Positions 47,983 through 59,925 of a stretch of DNA of 64,000 nt are shown here, in pieces; the first letter of the stretch is position 1; each line of letters begins with the position of its first letter. The stretch is from Gadus chalcogrammus (Eukaryota > Chordata > Actinopteri > Gadiformes > Gadidae). The translations under genes were made by a program, and so were the position numbers. Below the pieces are notes generated by a model that was not told where the DNA came from, did not search any database, and saw only the letters and a program-made list of their open reading frames with translations. The stretch is taken from positions 9,359,288 through 9,423,287 of the forward strand of contig NC_079419.1 in the NCBI RefSeq assembly GCF_026213295.1. Direction: 5' to 3'.

Positions 47983-48774
47983 GTGCGTGTAAGACGGCGC
48001 CGGGGGCCCACTCCGGGTGGTCCGCTCTGCGTGTGTCAGTGTGTGTGTGTGTGTGTGTCTGTGTGTTTGTGTGTGTGTGTCAGTGTGTGTATCTCTGTGT
48101 GATTTATCGGCCAGGCCCTGACATGCTGGATAACTATAAGCTGCTCAAACACGGTTTTATCTCCAGCCAATGGAAAAGAAGACTTTTGACCTTTTCCCTC
48201 TGTACTTTTTATCTCTCCTTTATCGCCGCCTGCGCCCCTTCGCTTTATGAGAAATGGGCTACAGGAGTGTGTACCTGGGAGGTCACCTGCTTGGTGTGCA
48301 GCGTGGGGACGGGGTTAGGCTATAGAGTGTGGGCCGGTGGCGCCAGCGGAGCTGCCGTGTAAAGTGTGCCCTCAGTGCCCATTAGTGCTGACTAGGGACT
48401 ACATTTCAAGCCTCCTCAAGTTTCGCCAATTTATAGGTTGAGCAAGTTTGACAGCGCTTCAGGGCTCATGAAACCAGATGTTCCCGAGATAGGGTTTAAA
48501 GAAGAAAAAATGCCTCGTCGGTTATCTTTTTCTGCATATACGGCAGGCGAGAAGGCAGTGAGAAGTATTATATTTTTTTTGTTCCATTCGTCGTACGAGG
48601 CCGTTCCATATGCTGTCGCAGCGAGACGGGTCTCCCTCTCTGTCCTTTTATCTCACTCAGTCGCCTTTAAGTTGTCTTACCGTTAAGCTCGTTATTATTT
48701 CTTTCTCTAAATCCACCCCTATTGGTTGGTTTTACTGTCTCTTACTCTGCTCTCTCTCCCTTGCTCTTTCAATG

Positions 48775-48805
<31 letters not shown>

Positions 48806-48808
48806 GTC

Positions 48809-48856
<48 letters not shown>

Positions 48857-48898
48857 GGCTCTACTCTCTCTGTCTCTCTCTCTCTCTCTCTCCTCTCG
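48775..48898 (+). repeat. CT-rich array running into the assembly gap
   Basis: CTCTCTCTGTCTC-type units directly abut the N block. The repeat is the likely cause of the assembly break. Confidence 0.9.
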
Positions 48899-48900
48899 TG

Positions 48901-49000
48901 NNNNNNNNNNNNNNNNNNNNNNNNNNNNNNNNNNNNNNNNNNNNNNNNNNNNNNNNNNNNNNNNNNNNNNNNNNNNNNNNNNNNNNNNNNNNNNNNNNNN
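48901..49000. other. Assembly gap (100 N)
   Basis: Exactly 100 unknown bases, the conventional placeholder for a gap of unknown size, flanked on the left by a CT repeat. It lies in the interval where a 77-nt D1 exon is expected. Confidence 0.98.
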
Positions 49001-49669
49001 TAGCCTCGAGGTAGTGCGGTCCGCGTGGTTTAGAGTCTAGCGTCCGGTTCCCCGCGCTAATGTTCCTACGCTAGTACACGTCGCACACGTCCCCTGATCA
49101 AGTACCGGAAAAAAGAAACAACAGCATTGATTCTCTGTCAAATTTTATACCAAACAATTCACTTCCCCTAATGGGAGTGTATGGGGGGGGAAAAAAGAGA
49201 AGGGAAGGTAAGCCGCTTGCCCGCATACGCTAAGCACCGGTCCCGCTGACTGTCGCTGTCAGCGCTCCGTGTCTCGACTCTATTTTCTCCCGCTCTTTGT
49301 CTCCCTCACTCTCTCTAATCCACCCGTGTATTGGGCCTCCACTTTGCCTTTGACGGAAACATACATGAAAGCACAAACAAATCTTCCCCGCCTCAGTCCG
49401 GAGATAAAGAAGTCATTAAAAATGGAGGACAGTAGAATAGCTGAAGAAGGGACTGGCGGATGTGTGTGTGTGTGGGGGGGGGGGGGGGGGGTTAGTGGCG
49501 GGAGGGAGGGAGGGGACTGGGAGGGGGGGTGGGGGGGCTTCCATTGTGTAGTTCCTCCTTCAGCGGAGGGAAGCGTTAATCGCAGTCCAAGCTAAATTGA
49601 ATATTGGAGAGATAATGCCGGTCGGTGTTATTCAAAGGAAGTGGAAGACAATCAAGAAGGGGGTGGGGG

Positions 49670-49788
49670 GCCGAGAGAGAGAGAGACACAGAGAGGGAGA
49701 GAGGGAGAGGGAGAGAGAGGGAGGGAGAGAGGGAGGGAAAGAGGGAGAGAGAGCGAGGGAGAGAGAGGGAGAGAGAGAGAGAGGGAGG

Positions 49789-49841
<53 letters not shown>

Positions 49842-49895
49842 AGAGAGGGAGGGAGGGAGGGAGGGAGGGAGGGAGGGAGGGAGGGAGAGAGAGAG
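49670..49895 (+). repeat. Polypurine GAGAGGGA tract
   Basis: About 225 nt of nearly pure purine, mixing GA and GGGA units and ending in a (GGGA)n block at 49846-49887. The Arg/Glu/Gly ORFs are artefacts. Confidence 0.92.
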
Positions 49896-50462
49896 GGAGG
49901 GGGAGAGCCAGTGGAGGAGCCCATTAAATTCCTAACGCTTTGTTTTCAGGCTCGTCTCCCCAGAGAGAGGACACGAAATTGGACAAAATAAAAACTTAAG
50001 GGGATTAAAGTAATCCACAAGACTAGGTGGAGTGGAATGGAGGGATGTGGTGGTGGCGGGGGGGGCATCATCGGCGCTGGTTGTTTATCTCTGGGGGTTG
50101 GGATGGAGGGAGCATTAACACTTGGAGGTTTGCTTGGAGAGGTTTAGCGGGTGCCGTGGGCTGATGGGTGGCCCTTCATGTTGCTTGTGTGTTCTCTGGG
50201 CAGTACAGGACTGAACTTGTGTCTGCTTGCGTTGGTCTTTCATCGAAACGAGAGGTGCTTCTTGATTAGCCCGATGAATAATATATCCTTATAGAAAGGG
50301 GTGGTTTTGTAATCGATATGTTCGAACTCAATATAATTGTTGTTTTTTCTGCGAAGGGAGTGTGCAATGCATGCATAAATATAATTGTTGACATATTGTT
50401 TAGCTTTAACTACATTCAAGAGAAAGTATTGAAAATAACACTTTCTGTGCAAATAAAAAGTT

Positions 50463-50463
<1 letters not shown>

Positions 50464-50498
<35 letters not shown>
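50464..50498 (+). repeat. (GT)n microsatellite, 35 nt
   Basis: A short perfect GT array just left of the inverted-repeat-bounded region. Confidence 0.92.
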
Positions 50499-50500
<2 letters not shown>

Positions 50501-50899
50501 CGCCTAACTATCCAACAGTGGACTTCGGCGTCGTAACACCTTCACCAACAGGGGACCTCCGAGCCAAGAGGGGACATTTTTCAGGTCCCCTTTTGGTCAT
50601 GCCTTAAATCAACCTAAAAACATGCCTAAAATATTTTGACGCATTTTCACAACTTTTGCCAAGAGGGGACCTGAAAGTGTGTGAGTGTTTAGTCCATACT
50701 CTATAGCGCCTCTGCTGGCCAGAGCTTGACGACCAATCCACACACGTCGCTTCAAACACTCCTCTATTACCTGCAGTCGTTCACACGTCTGTCAGACTGT
50801 AGGGGGCTGTTAAACAGACTACTTAGTAAAGTCTCTTGAAACATGCACACAAAAAAGGCTGAGCTTTAAAAGTTCCACACTTTTTTTGTATGTAGTGAC

Positions 50900-51985
50900 A
50901 GGGGTCCACTAATAATAATAATAATAATACATTTAATTTGGATGACACTGTTGGCTATTACAAAATGACACAAGTCCCTTCTTAGATAGCATGGAGCGAC
51001 ATTCACACTCCTTCTTTTATGAAAAGAGGTAATAACTATATATACTGTAAGGGAAAGATAGCAATCTCAACTAATGTAATAATAATTTGTCAAACTTGAA
51101 TTGTTAGTGTGTTTTTAGGAATAGAATTCTCTAACAAAAAACCTATCTATTCATTTGTATCAATAAAAATGATAAACAAATACAATATAAGGGTCTAGAC
51201 CTTTGAAATGGTTCAATCCCCAAATTAGCCTTAATTTACCATTTTACAATGTACTCCAGTCCCCGATCTAAAGAAATGCATTTGAATTGTTGATTTGCAT
51301 CACAGAAAATGGTCCACACTTGTACTGTATGGAATGACAGGGGTCCACTGTTGGCTGATACATAATGACAGAAGTTCTCTCTTAGATAGCATAGAGTGAC
51401 GTTCACACTCCATCATGGATGAGTAAAAAAATAAATAAGCAAATGGATAGTTCTTAAGAGGTAATAACAATCTAAATAAAATATGATATATATATGTATA
51501 TACATAGTGTTATTTTGCAATTAAAGTTGCCCCAACAATGTTGTCATGAACACAAATATCTAAACTTAATAAGGTTTTTATTTTTTACAACTACAAACTT
51601 GTGTGCTTAGTCTACGGTTAAAGGAATGCATTTTATCTGTTGATTTGCATAACATAACTTTTTCTAATGAACGGGGTCCACTGTTGGCTATGACAAAATG
51701 ACACAAGTCCCTTCTTAGATAGCATGGAGCGACATTCACACTCCTGCTTTTATGAAAAGAGGAAATAACTATATATATATATATATATATAATATATAAT
51801 GTAAGGGAAAGATAGTAATCTCAACTAATGTAATAATAATTTGTCAAACTTGATTTGTAAGTGTGTTTATAGGAACAGAATAGTCTAACAAAAACCTATC
51901 TATTCATTTGTATCAATAAAAATGATAAACAAATACAATTAAAATACAATATAGGGTCTAGACCTTTGAAATTGTTCGATCCCCA
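50900..51985 (+). repeat. Three diverged tandem units with GGGGTCCACTGTTGGC motif
   Basis: A block starting CTGTTGGCTATTACAAAATG at 50948-51221 reappears at 51681-51985 with high similarity (shared CTTCTTAGATAGCATGGAGC, GTAAGGGAAAGATAG, GGGTCTAGACCTTTGAAAT). A partial copy is at 51339-51413. Each is preceded by ACAGGGGTCCACT or CGGGGTCCACT. The spacing is roughly 330-440 nt. Confidence 0.85.
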
Positions 51986-54846
51986 GCTCAACATGTACTA
52001 GTTGAGCTGAGTCCAAAGACACCAAGCATGACACTCTAGCAAATTGTAACATGTATTTTACATGGTACACCTATGGTCTAGGACATGATCTCGGTGTAGC
52101 AAGAGGGCGAGCTTGATCTCATTGGACTCAGCTTAACGTGTAGATGCTAAATAACATGTAATTTGTCAGAAATCTCCATCGGGAAGCAAATCTATAGCTG
52201 GTCATTATTGATAAAGGCCTCCAAAATCGACAGCTAATTACTACCCTGAAACATATTCAAATATGATCATGTGTGGCACTGTTGCAATCGTCTCGAAACA
52301 GATGTCAAATGACACCTTGTTTGCCCTATTGCACGACCGGGAAGATATTTTCATACTTCTAATGGATTGATTCATATTTTAAGGTTCTCGGAGTGAGACT
52401 TTAGGCGGCTGCAGCAGAAGTGTTGAGACGAAAGATGATATCAAGACATTTATAGAATATTCCCATTCACATTATGATTCTTCGCATGACCTGCATGTTG
52501 GAGAGACTGAAATAACCCCCAAAATGAGTAATGTAAAAGCAGCCAAGTCCCACAAATTGCTTGAACCATTTATTTCATTCCATTGTTTCGTTGATATGCA
52601 TTATTGAAAAGTTTCAAGCATATGGATTTAATGCAATATCCACAAACAGTTCAAAATGGTACCATGATATGCGGTCACAGGTACATAGTTATCACCTGAC
52701 AAACATGTCACGGGTTGAAATCAAAGGCAGTACAAAATGGATAAAAATGTAGCTGAAGTTTCAAATGTCTTGTTTATTGTATTAACCAGTTCATTTCTCT
52801 TTTGTGAAAGTCACCAAAAAGTTCAAAAAAGTTAAACGCAAGGTCACAGGCTAACAGTGGAGCTGTGTTGGGAACCAGCAGCCAAGAGCTTCCATCGAAA
52901 CTTTCTACCCATGTTAAATGGATTTAGTTGGCAGTTCCTTTTCTGCCCATTCTTTTTTAAACTTGTGGAAGCACTTTGCAGTACTGGGAGACACCATTTC
53001 TAACGGCAATGGAGCTAGATTCTAAAAATTTCAAAAGATGCCCAAAGCAAATACCTTTAACCCATAGTTGTGGTTTTAATCAAATTAAAAATTTTAGTTT
53101 CATTGACCACAAATTGAGCAGAAATATTTGCATACAAATCTTTAAATAGTTTAACCACATTAAGAAAAATACATTCGTTAATTTTTTTTAATAGTGAAGC
53201 CACAAGTTTTGCACATTATCCAAAGAGAATACCTGAAATGTTGATATTTTCAGCCCTTTCGGGTTAAAACAAGAGAAAAGGACAACCTAAGAGTGAAAAG
53301 TTTGGGTTAGGTGACCTATCGTTCAAAGATGTCCCTGGTCAGGTAGACTAAATAAAAGTGTATTCCCAATTGCTCCAGGACATTTGTGTAATTTACTTGT
53401 GAGCTCTCCCTCAAGCCTAGAGAGACATCAGTGTTGAACCACCAACTGAAAGGGGGGTATTTGCCATTAGTATGAGTGACAACATTTCATGGCTATTAAT
53501 TTAGTTCATAATATTTAGCCGATTTGAATGGACTTTTCTAGCAGGCGAGGCTGTCAAAGAACTAAATATGGAGCAACTACAAAAAGTAAATTTGCAGCAT
53601 GACCAAATTATACAAAAAGTATAGGAACTGTTCTAGCAGATATGTTTTAGAAGTCTCTTTTGATAGGCAGAGGGAATAATTGTCTTTGTCACCCTGTAGT
53701 CATGCCATCAAATCTGTTGGGCAAAGTACCCGCCACTGATTAATCCAGTAGACTCACCAGTCAAGTCCCCCTAGTTAGAAAATGGAAGAAACCCAGTTAG
53801 TCATGTTAATTATTCTGTTGTTACAAATGAAGACCAATACTTGCCACATATTGCGATCCAAGTTACTGGCTGCAGTCTTGGATTTTATAGTTCTATATGA
53901 ATAGATTTTACTAAACTATTAATCATGCTTCAGAAGAATTAACCTTTCTTGGATGGCAGATCTACCACAAGCCTCCATTGCCACAACCTCCAGATGGCTT
54001 ACGACCTACGGCAACTCCTCGACTACTGCAAGCCAACAAATTGGCTCTTGCACACCAGACACGCATTTTGCTTTATTTTAGGTTTTCAAGCATCTTAAAA
54101 TACCCAAATCATCGCTCCAATACACAAGTTAGCTAATGGCCTACAAGGAAATGCTGAAGCTAGTGTTAGTGATGGCGATAGAAATGGACAAGCTTGCGTG
54201 TACAAATATGCAACTAGAATTGCAAGGTTCACAGCCCAGTTGCATAAGTGGTCGCAACCGTTGGATTGTAAGCAAGGGTAAAAAAAAAAAAAAAAACTTC
54301 GCACAACCTAGTCAACAAGGTCAATTGAAAGCCTGTACAAAACGACCCTGGAATAGTCAAATGCAGCTTTACAGTGGATGAATTAAGCCAAATTGCATAA
54401 ACATCCAATGGTAAACAGTATACAAATGCAATCAAGGTTGCACTCACACTAGGCCATCTGGCCGTGGCCGTCACAACTGTGGCCTGGCCACGGTAGGCTC
54501 TTGTACATACGCCATCACGTCGCTAGCATCCAAACAATTCTACCAAACCTTAACCAACTAGTGAAAAATGGAACAAAACTTTAGCACACACCCACTGTGA
54601 CTAATCACCTTGTCCAGGGGTGTTCCAACGTGGTTAACCAGAGGGCCTTGTGGACTTAAAGTAAGCCACACATTTGACAGACAGCACCGAATGACGTTAA
54701 ACTAAGCTAATCTACAGGTTACCAGTGCTAGTGCAATTACATGAGCATTTTGCACAATATTTGTACTCCAATGCTACGTAAAGCAGGCTTCTTCAGAAAC
54801 CCGTAGCCTGCTACATTGAAGGGCAACCGTTACTGTACCTGACCTA

Positions 54847-54936
54847 GACCGAAAGATGGCTCTGGAAGCCACTACGGCCCACGCAGCAGATTACTGCGTG
54901 GACCGCGGTGGCTTCCAGATCAACCCTTCGGTGGAC
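54847..54936 (+). repeat. Long imperfect hairpin, about 40-nt arms
   Basis: TCTGGAAGCCAC (54861-54872) pairs with GTGGCTTCCAGA, and CCACGCAG pairs with CTGCGTGG, around a CAGATTA loop. Pairing continues imperfectly outwards through ACCGAA and TTCGGT. Confidence 0.8.
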
Positions 54937-55016
54937 CATTCATACACATGTATTCCGAGGATGTTTTGAAGACACTGGAGTCCCATGGCACTAGATTCCT
55001 TTGAAGACTAAGTTAG

Positions 55017-55047
55017 TATGGGGGGGCCCAAAGGGGGCCCCCCCATA
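55017..55047 (+). repeat. Perfect 13-bp G/C hairpin
   Basis: TATGGGGGGGCCC and GGGCCCCCCCATA are exact complements around AAAGG. Confidence 0.85.
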
Positions 55048-55252
55048 GATCTTGTCAGTCATCTAACACCTGTTAAGAAAAACACACACACATCACAAGA
55101 TACAAATCAGCAAAGCTAGGTTAACAAACAGCAGTGACATGCATGTCAAGGTGCAAAGAGCAGGGATACTGATGGCTTGTGTCTGAGAAAACATCAACAT
55201 TTAATAAAGGAAAATAACTTTTACTCACTGTGGTGGTCTGAGAAAAGAAAAC

Positions 55253-55321
55253 ATAGCATAGCATAGCATAGCCTAGCCTAGCCTAGCCTAGCCTAGCCTA
55301 GCCTAGCCTAGCCTAGCCTAA
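55253..55321 (+). repeat. (AGCAT)n to (AGCCT)n pentanucleotide array
   Basis: About four AGCAT units followed by about ten AGCCT units. A clean point where one unit type replaced another. Confidence 0.93.
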
Positions 55322-55729
55322 CCATACGTCTCTCGTACTGGCCTCACGTCGAGCCAGCACCACCTTCAGCCCCAAACATCAAATGAGAAAGCCCTTAAAT
55401 AGGGAAATGGCAATTGGACCAATCACGGCCGTATGGGCCAGACCATTAGTTGGGGGAACATTATTTACCTAAAGCTACCAATCCAACATAACTGAACATA
55501 AAGTACATTGTGTGAATACTAATAAACATGAAACTAAATAAACAATCACCAAATACATATATACCCACACCCTGTGCACAACCTAAAGATATTTACAAAA
55601 CAGCTGTTTCTATCAACACCCCCCTGGGCTATTCCCTGATACTCTGACCCTAAGCTCCCTTAGCATACTGCCCCCTACCGGGACGGAAGACCAGTCTTAC
55701 ACCAGCCCAATATAATATATACACACACA

Positions 55730-55790
<61 letters not shown>
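55730..55790 (+). repeat. (ATA)n trinucleotide array
   Basis: About 20 perfect TAA/ATA units preceded by a short CA run. Confidence 0.93.
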
Positions 55791-56261
55791 TTCTCTAATG
55801 GGAGACAGTGAGAAGGGGGAGGATTTCACCTTCTCACAATTACATTTGTTCTTTTCCACACTTCATGAATAGATCCATGCAGGAGTGTGAGGGTCGCCCC
55901 ATACCATTTAACAGGGGACTTCTGTCATGTTGTACAATCCAAGTGGGGACCATCTTTTATATTTTCCCATGTAAACACATTGACAGAAGCAACAGTTGCA
56001 GTTGGCAAACACTCATTGAGTGAAACAATAGGCACAGACAGCTCCCTGCAGTGAATGGAGTCCCCTCTTTGATATGTAAATATCGCTTAAGTATTCAAGT
56101 CCCCTCTTGGCAACTTCTTTAAAAGAAATCACATTTGAAGTTATATTATGACAAAATAACTTAAAACTAAACGCTGTATTATGTTTTTGTATTTTATAAA
56201 TGACCAGAAATAGAGGTCCACACTTGGTCGATGGAAACCGATAGTCCCCTGTGGGTAGGGT

Positions 56262-56393
<132 letters not shown>

Positions 56394-56677
56394 ACAGATG
56401 CACGTCACAGATGTGGTTTTTGTTTATGTGTAGGCAGAGATGTGTAGGCAGGTGTGTTGTCTATAACAACAGGCGAAGGGAGAGGGTCTCATTTGCCTTA
56501 ATGGGTCAGTCCCTGTTGTCACGAAGCATAACCAATGTTAGACTCTCTGCGTAGCCTCTCAGACGAACACCAAGACGCTTCCTTTAATGAGTTAGATTAG
56601 AGTTAAGCTCTTCATACATTCCAACTCTACTTTCTAACTTTTTCTCTCTTGGCTTTCTTTTCCTTTTTTTCCTGCAG

Positions 56678-56714
56678 GGCTACCACAGGCCAAATCACTA
56701 CATCGCTACACAAG
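56678..56714 (+). CDS. ptprm: ptprm exon: GYHRPNHYIATQ of phosphatase domain 1
   Basis: A 37-nt exon, acceptor CTGCAG (ends 56677), donor GTAAGG (56715), phases 0 to 1. It encodes GYHRPNHYIATQ. With the next exon it completes YIATQGP, a conserved PTP motif forming part of the D1 core strand. The sequence is identical to PTPRM as I know it. The phase-0 entry means the missing upstream exon must end on a complete codon (expected ...NYID). Confidence 0.94.
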
Positions 56715-56950
56715 GTAAGGATGAAAAAAAACAGTTTGGAGTTTCCAGGCACGCATGGTTGTTTGGAATGCCTGGGCGGTGTGATTTTTAAGCCATGTTT
56801 GTTTGCAAATGTGTGTGAGTGTGTGTGTTTGTGTGTGTCCGTGTGTGTGTGTCAATGCACACACAGGTGTGCGCAAACACTCTTTACTCTTTGATGCTTA
56901 GTCAAGTGTGTTAAGGGAATCTGCTCTCGCTCGACGTGGATGCACACATG

Positions 56951-56963
56951 CACACACACACAC

Positions 56964-57043
<80 letters not shown>

Positions 57044-57053
57044 GCACACACAC
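56951..57053 (+). repeat. (CA)n microsatellite, interrupted
   Basis: About 100 nt of CA with CACGCAC and CGCGCAC interruptions. The longest CA-oriented array in the window. Confidence 0.93.
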
Positions 57054-58248
57054 CTCTTCTGAGCAAGCAGAGCATCTCTCTCTCTCTTCCTGTCTCTTCT
57101 CGCTCTTTCTCTCTCCCTCCTCTCCTCTCCTCTCCTCTCTCCATCAGTGGTCTGGGATAGATAAATCAGTCTGTGGGGGAACACTGAATAAATAAAAGGG
57201 TTTAGGCAGCGCTTGATGGGCACATGCTGCAACAAAGGTTAAACCCAACGCCAGTCACCTGCCGGGGGGAGGAGCCTGTACCGCGACCCTGAGAGGTTAA
57301 AGCCGATTGGTCGTTATTTGTTAAGGCTTCTGTTTTTTTTCTTCGTTTTTTTTGAGCGTCGAGAGCGATCACTCCCACACAACAACCCAGCGCACGTCAG
57401 GGGATTCGGCGCACCGCTCCGGCAGGTAAAATAAATAAAGAAGTGGAAAGATAAAAAAACAGCTGGGGGGGGTTTGGGGCGATTTGAGAGAAGGGGCCTT
57501 AATGGATTCACAATCTGCTTTGGCGGACCGGGGAGTTGCATAATTACCTGTTTATTAGAGCGTAGCTCCTCTTGCTGGGCGTCTCAATTAAAACACCCCT
57601 CTGTTTGCTCTTCCTCTGGTAATGGATCGCCCCCCCGCCGAGCCCGGCGGCGTCTCACGCACCGTCTCGCTGCCTCGCCACCCGTCTCCCTGACTACCTG
57701 TCTGCCCGCGTGTCTCGCTGTCTGCCCACAGCACCTGCTGGTGGGACACTCACACATCCGGGAGAGACCCCCGGTTGGAACAGGCAGCTCGTTTGACGGT
57801 TGTCGAGTCAAACAGTTCAGAGACCGAAAACGGAGGTTTTTTTAACCGTTTGGCGTGCCACACGGCGGGGAATAGACAGCTTCTGCGGCGCCACTCGTCT
57901 CTACAGAGTGCGGGTTTTTAGCCGGATTAATTTGCATACGTACAGGCTGGGCGCACTCTTGTCATTAGAAGTATTGACGTACTTAGTTTTTCTTTTGCTT
58001 TTAAATATGCGTATGTAGATGGACGGTCAAAGAAATATTGTCAACCACTAAAGCCCTCTCTGCCTGAGATGAAACGCGTTGGAAGTCCCTTCTTGCCTTA
58101 ATGTTAATCAGGGCCTGTGTGTGTGCCTGTGGATTGGTGGGCTTCGCTGTGTTTTTCTACACTTTGCTTGCATAATAGGTTGAGATTATTCTGTCGACTT
58201 GACTGAAAGGCGGGGGCGGGGGGGGGGGTTGGGGGTCCTCCCAGGAAG

Positions 58249-58395
<147 letters not shown>

Positions 58396-58970
58396 GTCTT
58401 AGAGTGTGGAGAAGGAGAGGATGCATGAAACATCTGTACTCTCCCTGAGAGCTTGCCTTTTTTTTTTTCTGTTTTTTTCTATAATTCATCATCATCCTCG
58501 GCAGGCTGGGGATGTTTGGGGGGTGGGGGGGTGGGGGGGGGGAGACAGGAAGAAGGGAGACAGGCTCGGGTGTGTGCTGCTGACACTGAAGTAGGAGATG
58601 AGAGAGAGAGGAAGACAGACACACACAACCTGTCTCTCTCAATCACACCGGCGCTGCACAGCGGCAGAACCTGCAGTAGAAGAGGTGCACCCGGGCACAG
58701 GCAGCACGGGCTCCTTCTGGAACGCACAGGAAAAAGAAAAGAAAAAACACGTCGGGGAAGTTTCTGGCAAGACTGACGCGCTCGCTATCGCCCGCTGGGA
58801 CTCACAGACTCAGCTCACACTGCTTTATATTTATTTATTTATTTGATTTAGCTTAAATGGCGGTGCCCCCGCGATAATGCTCGCTAAGCTAAAAAGAAAT
58901 CCTCCTCTGTCAGAAAAAGGCGAAGCAACAAAAAATAAATAAAAACACTCCAGGTGTAGTCGGGGAGTCG

Positions 58971-58976
<6 letters not shown>

Positions 58977-59010
<34 letters not shown>
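58977..59010 (+). repeat. (GA)n array, short
   Basis: About 34 nt of perfect GA followed by GGGCTGC. Confidence 0.9.
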
Positions 59011-59013
<3 letters not shown>

Positions 59014-59310
59014 CTGCTCGCCCCAGCCGCCCGGGCTCCAGCGGTGCTGATCAGAGGCTGCTGAGGTGTGGTGGTGTGGTGGTGTGGCGGCGGGCTGGTG
59101 GTGGAGGAACCCCCTCCGCGGCGAGGCGGGGGTAGGACAGCTGTCAGGGTGTTCTTTTTGGGTGGAGAGACGGGGACCGGGCGTGTGGCGGCTCCTCGTT
59201 ATCTGGGTCACCCCCGTCTCCACCCGGGGACCCCGGCGCGCACCGTCACCAGACTCATTATACGTCTCTGTATCGTTCGCCCCGATCCCGGCGGCGCTCA
59301 CCTGGTGAGC

Positions 59311-59390
59311 CGAGAGGGAGAGAGGGAGAGAGAGAGAGGGAGAGAGGGAGAGAGAGAGAGAGAGAGGGAGAGAGGGAGAGAGAGAGAGGG
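59311..59390 (+). repeat. GAGAGGGAGA purine array
   Basis: About 80 nt of GA interspersed with GGG, directly preceding the pyrimidine minisatellite. Confidence 0.9.
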
Positions 59391-59394
59391 TGAG

Positions 59395-59925
59395 AATGAC
59401 GCCCCCTCCTCCCCCGTTCCCCTTCCTCCCCCCTCTTCCTAATCCTCATCCCCCCCTCCTACTCCTTCTCCCCATATCCCCCATCCTCTACCTCCTCCTC
59501 CCCTCTCCCCCCTCCTCTTCCTCCTCCCCATCTCCCCACTCCTCCTGCCTCCCCCCTCCTCTTCCTCCTCCTCCCCCCCTCTACCCCCCTCCACCTCCAC
59601 CTCCCCCTCTACCCCCCTCCACCTCCCCCCTCCTCCTCCTCTCCTCCTCCTCTTCCTCCTCCTCCTCCCCCCCCCTCTACCCCCCTCCACCTCCACCACC
59701 GCCCCCTCTACCCCCCTCCACCTCCTCCCCCCTCCTCATCCTCTCCTCCTCCTCTTCCTCCTCCTCCTCCCCCCCCCTCTACCCCCCTCCACCTCCACCA
59801 CCGCCCCCTCTACCCCCCTCCTCCTCCCCTCCTCGTCTTCCTCCTCCTCCTCCCTCTACCCCCCTCCACTTCCCCCTCCTCCCCTCCTCTTCCTCCTCCT
59901 CCCTCCCCCCTCCTCCTCCTAGAAC
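59395..59925 (+). repeat. C/T-only minisatellite, about 530 nt
   Basis: Nearly free of G. It consists of TCCTCC, CCCCCTCTACCCCCC and TCCACCTCCACC blocks, with a higher-order unit of about 100-125 nt seen at about 59565, 59665 and 59770. Pro/Ser ORFs here are artefacts. Confidence 0.88.

Larger units (their letters stand above)
50563..56111. mobile_element. Candidate inverted-repeat-bounded element, about 5.5 kb, unclassified
   Basis: GCCAAGAGGGGAC occurs at 50563-50575 and 50658-50670, and its exact reverse complement GTCCCCTCTTGGC at 56099-56111. The match extends imperfectly as AACTTTTGCCAAGAGGGGAC on the left against the complement of CAAGTCCCCTCTTGGCAACTT on the right. A half copy (GAGTCCCCTCTTTG) lies at 56058. 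Inside, the DNA is markedly more AT-rich than the rest of the window. It has few microsatellites, a three-unit tandem repeat (50900-51985), hairpins (54847-54936, 55017-55047) and no ORF I recognise. Exact ends, target duplication and class are unknown. Confidence 0.45.

Noticed and set aside
47340..48362. Long open frames on both strands around the exon at 47895
   Set aside because: They come from G/C homopolymers, GGA repeats and readthrough of the real exon. Only 47895-47982 has homology.
48901..49000. Translated X residues across the N block joining two frames
   Set aside because: The N block is an assembly gap. No coding inference can be drawn through it.
53940..54310. Possible retroelement or exon remnant (GGATGGCAGATCTACC... 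and following open frames)
   Set aside because: Neither strand gives a recognisable reverse transcriptase, integrase or D1 motif. Left as unclassified sequence inside the candidate element.
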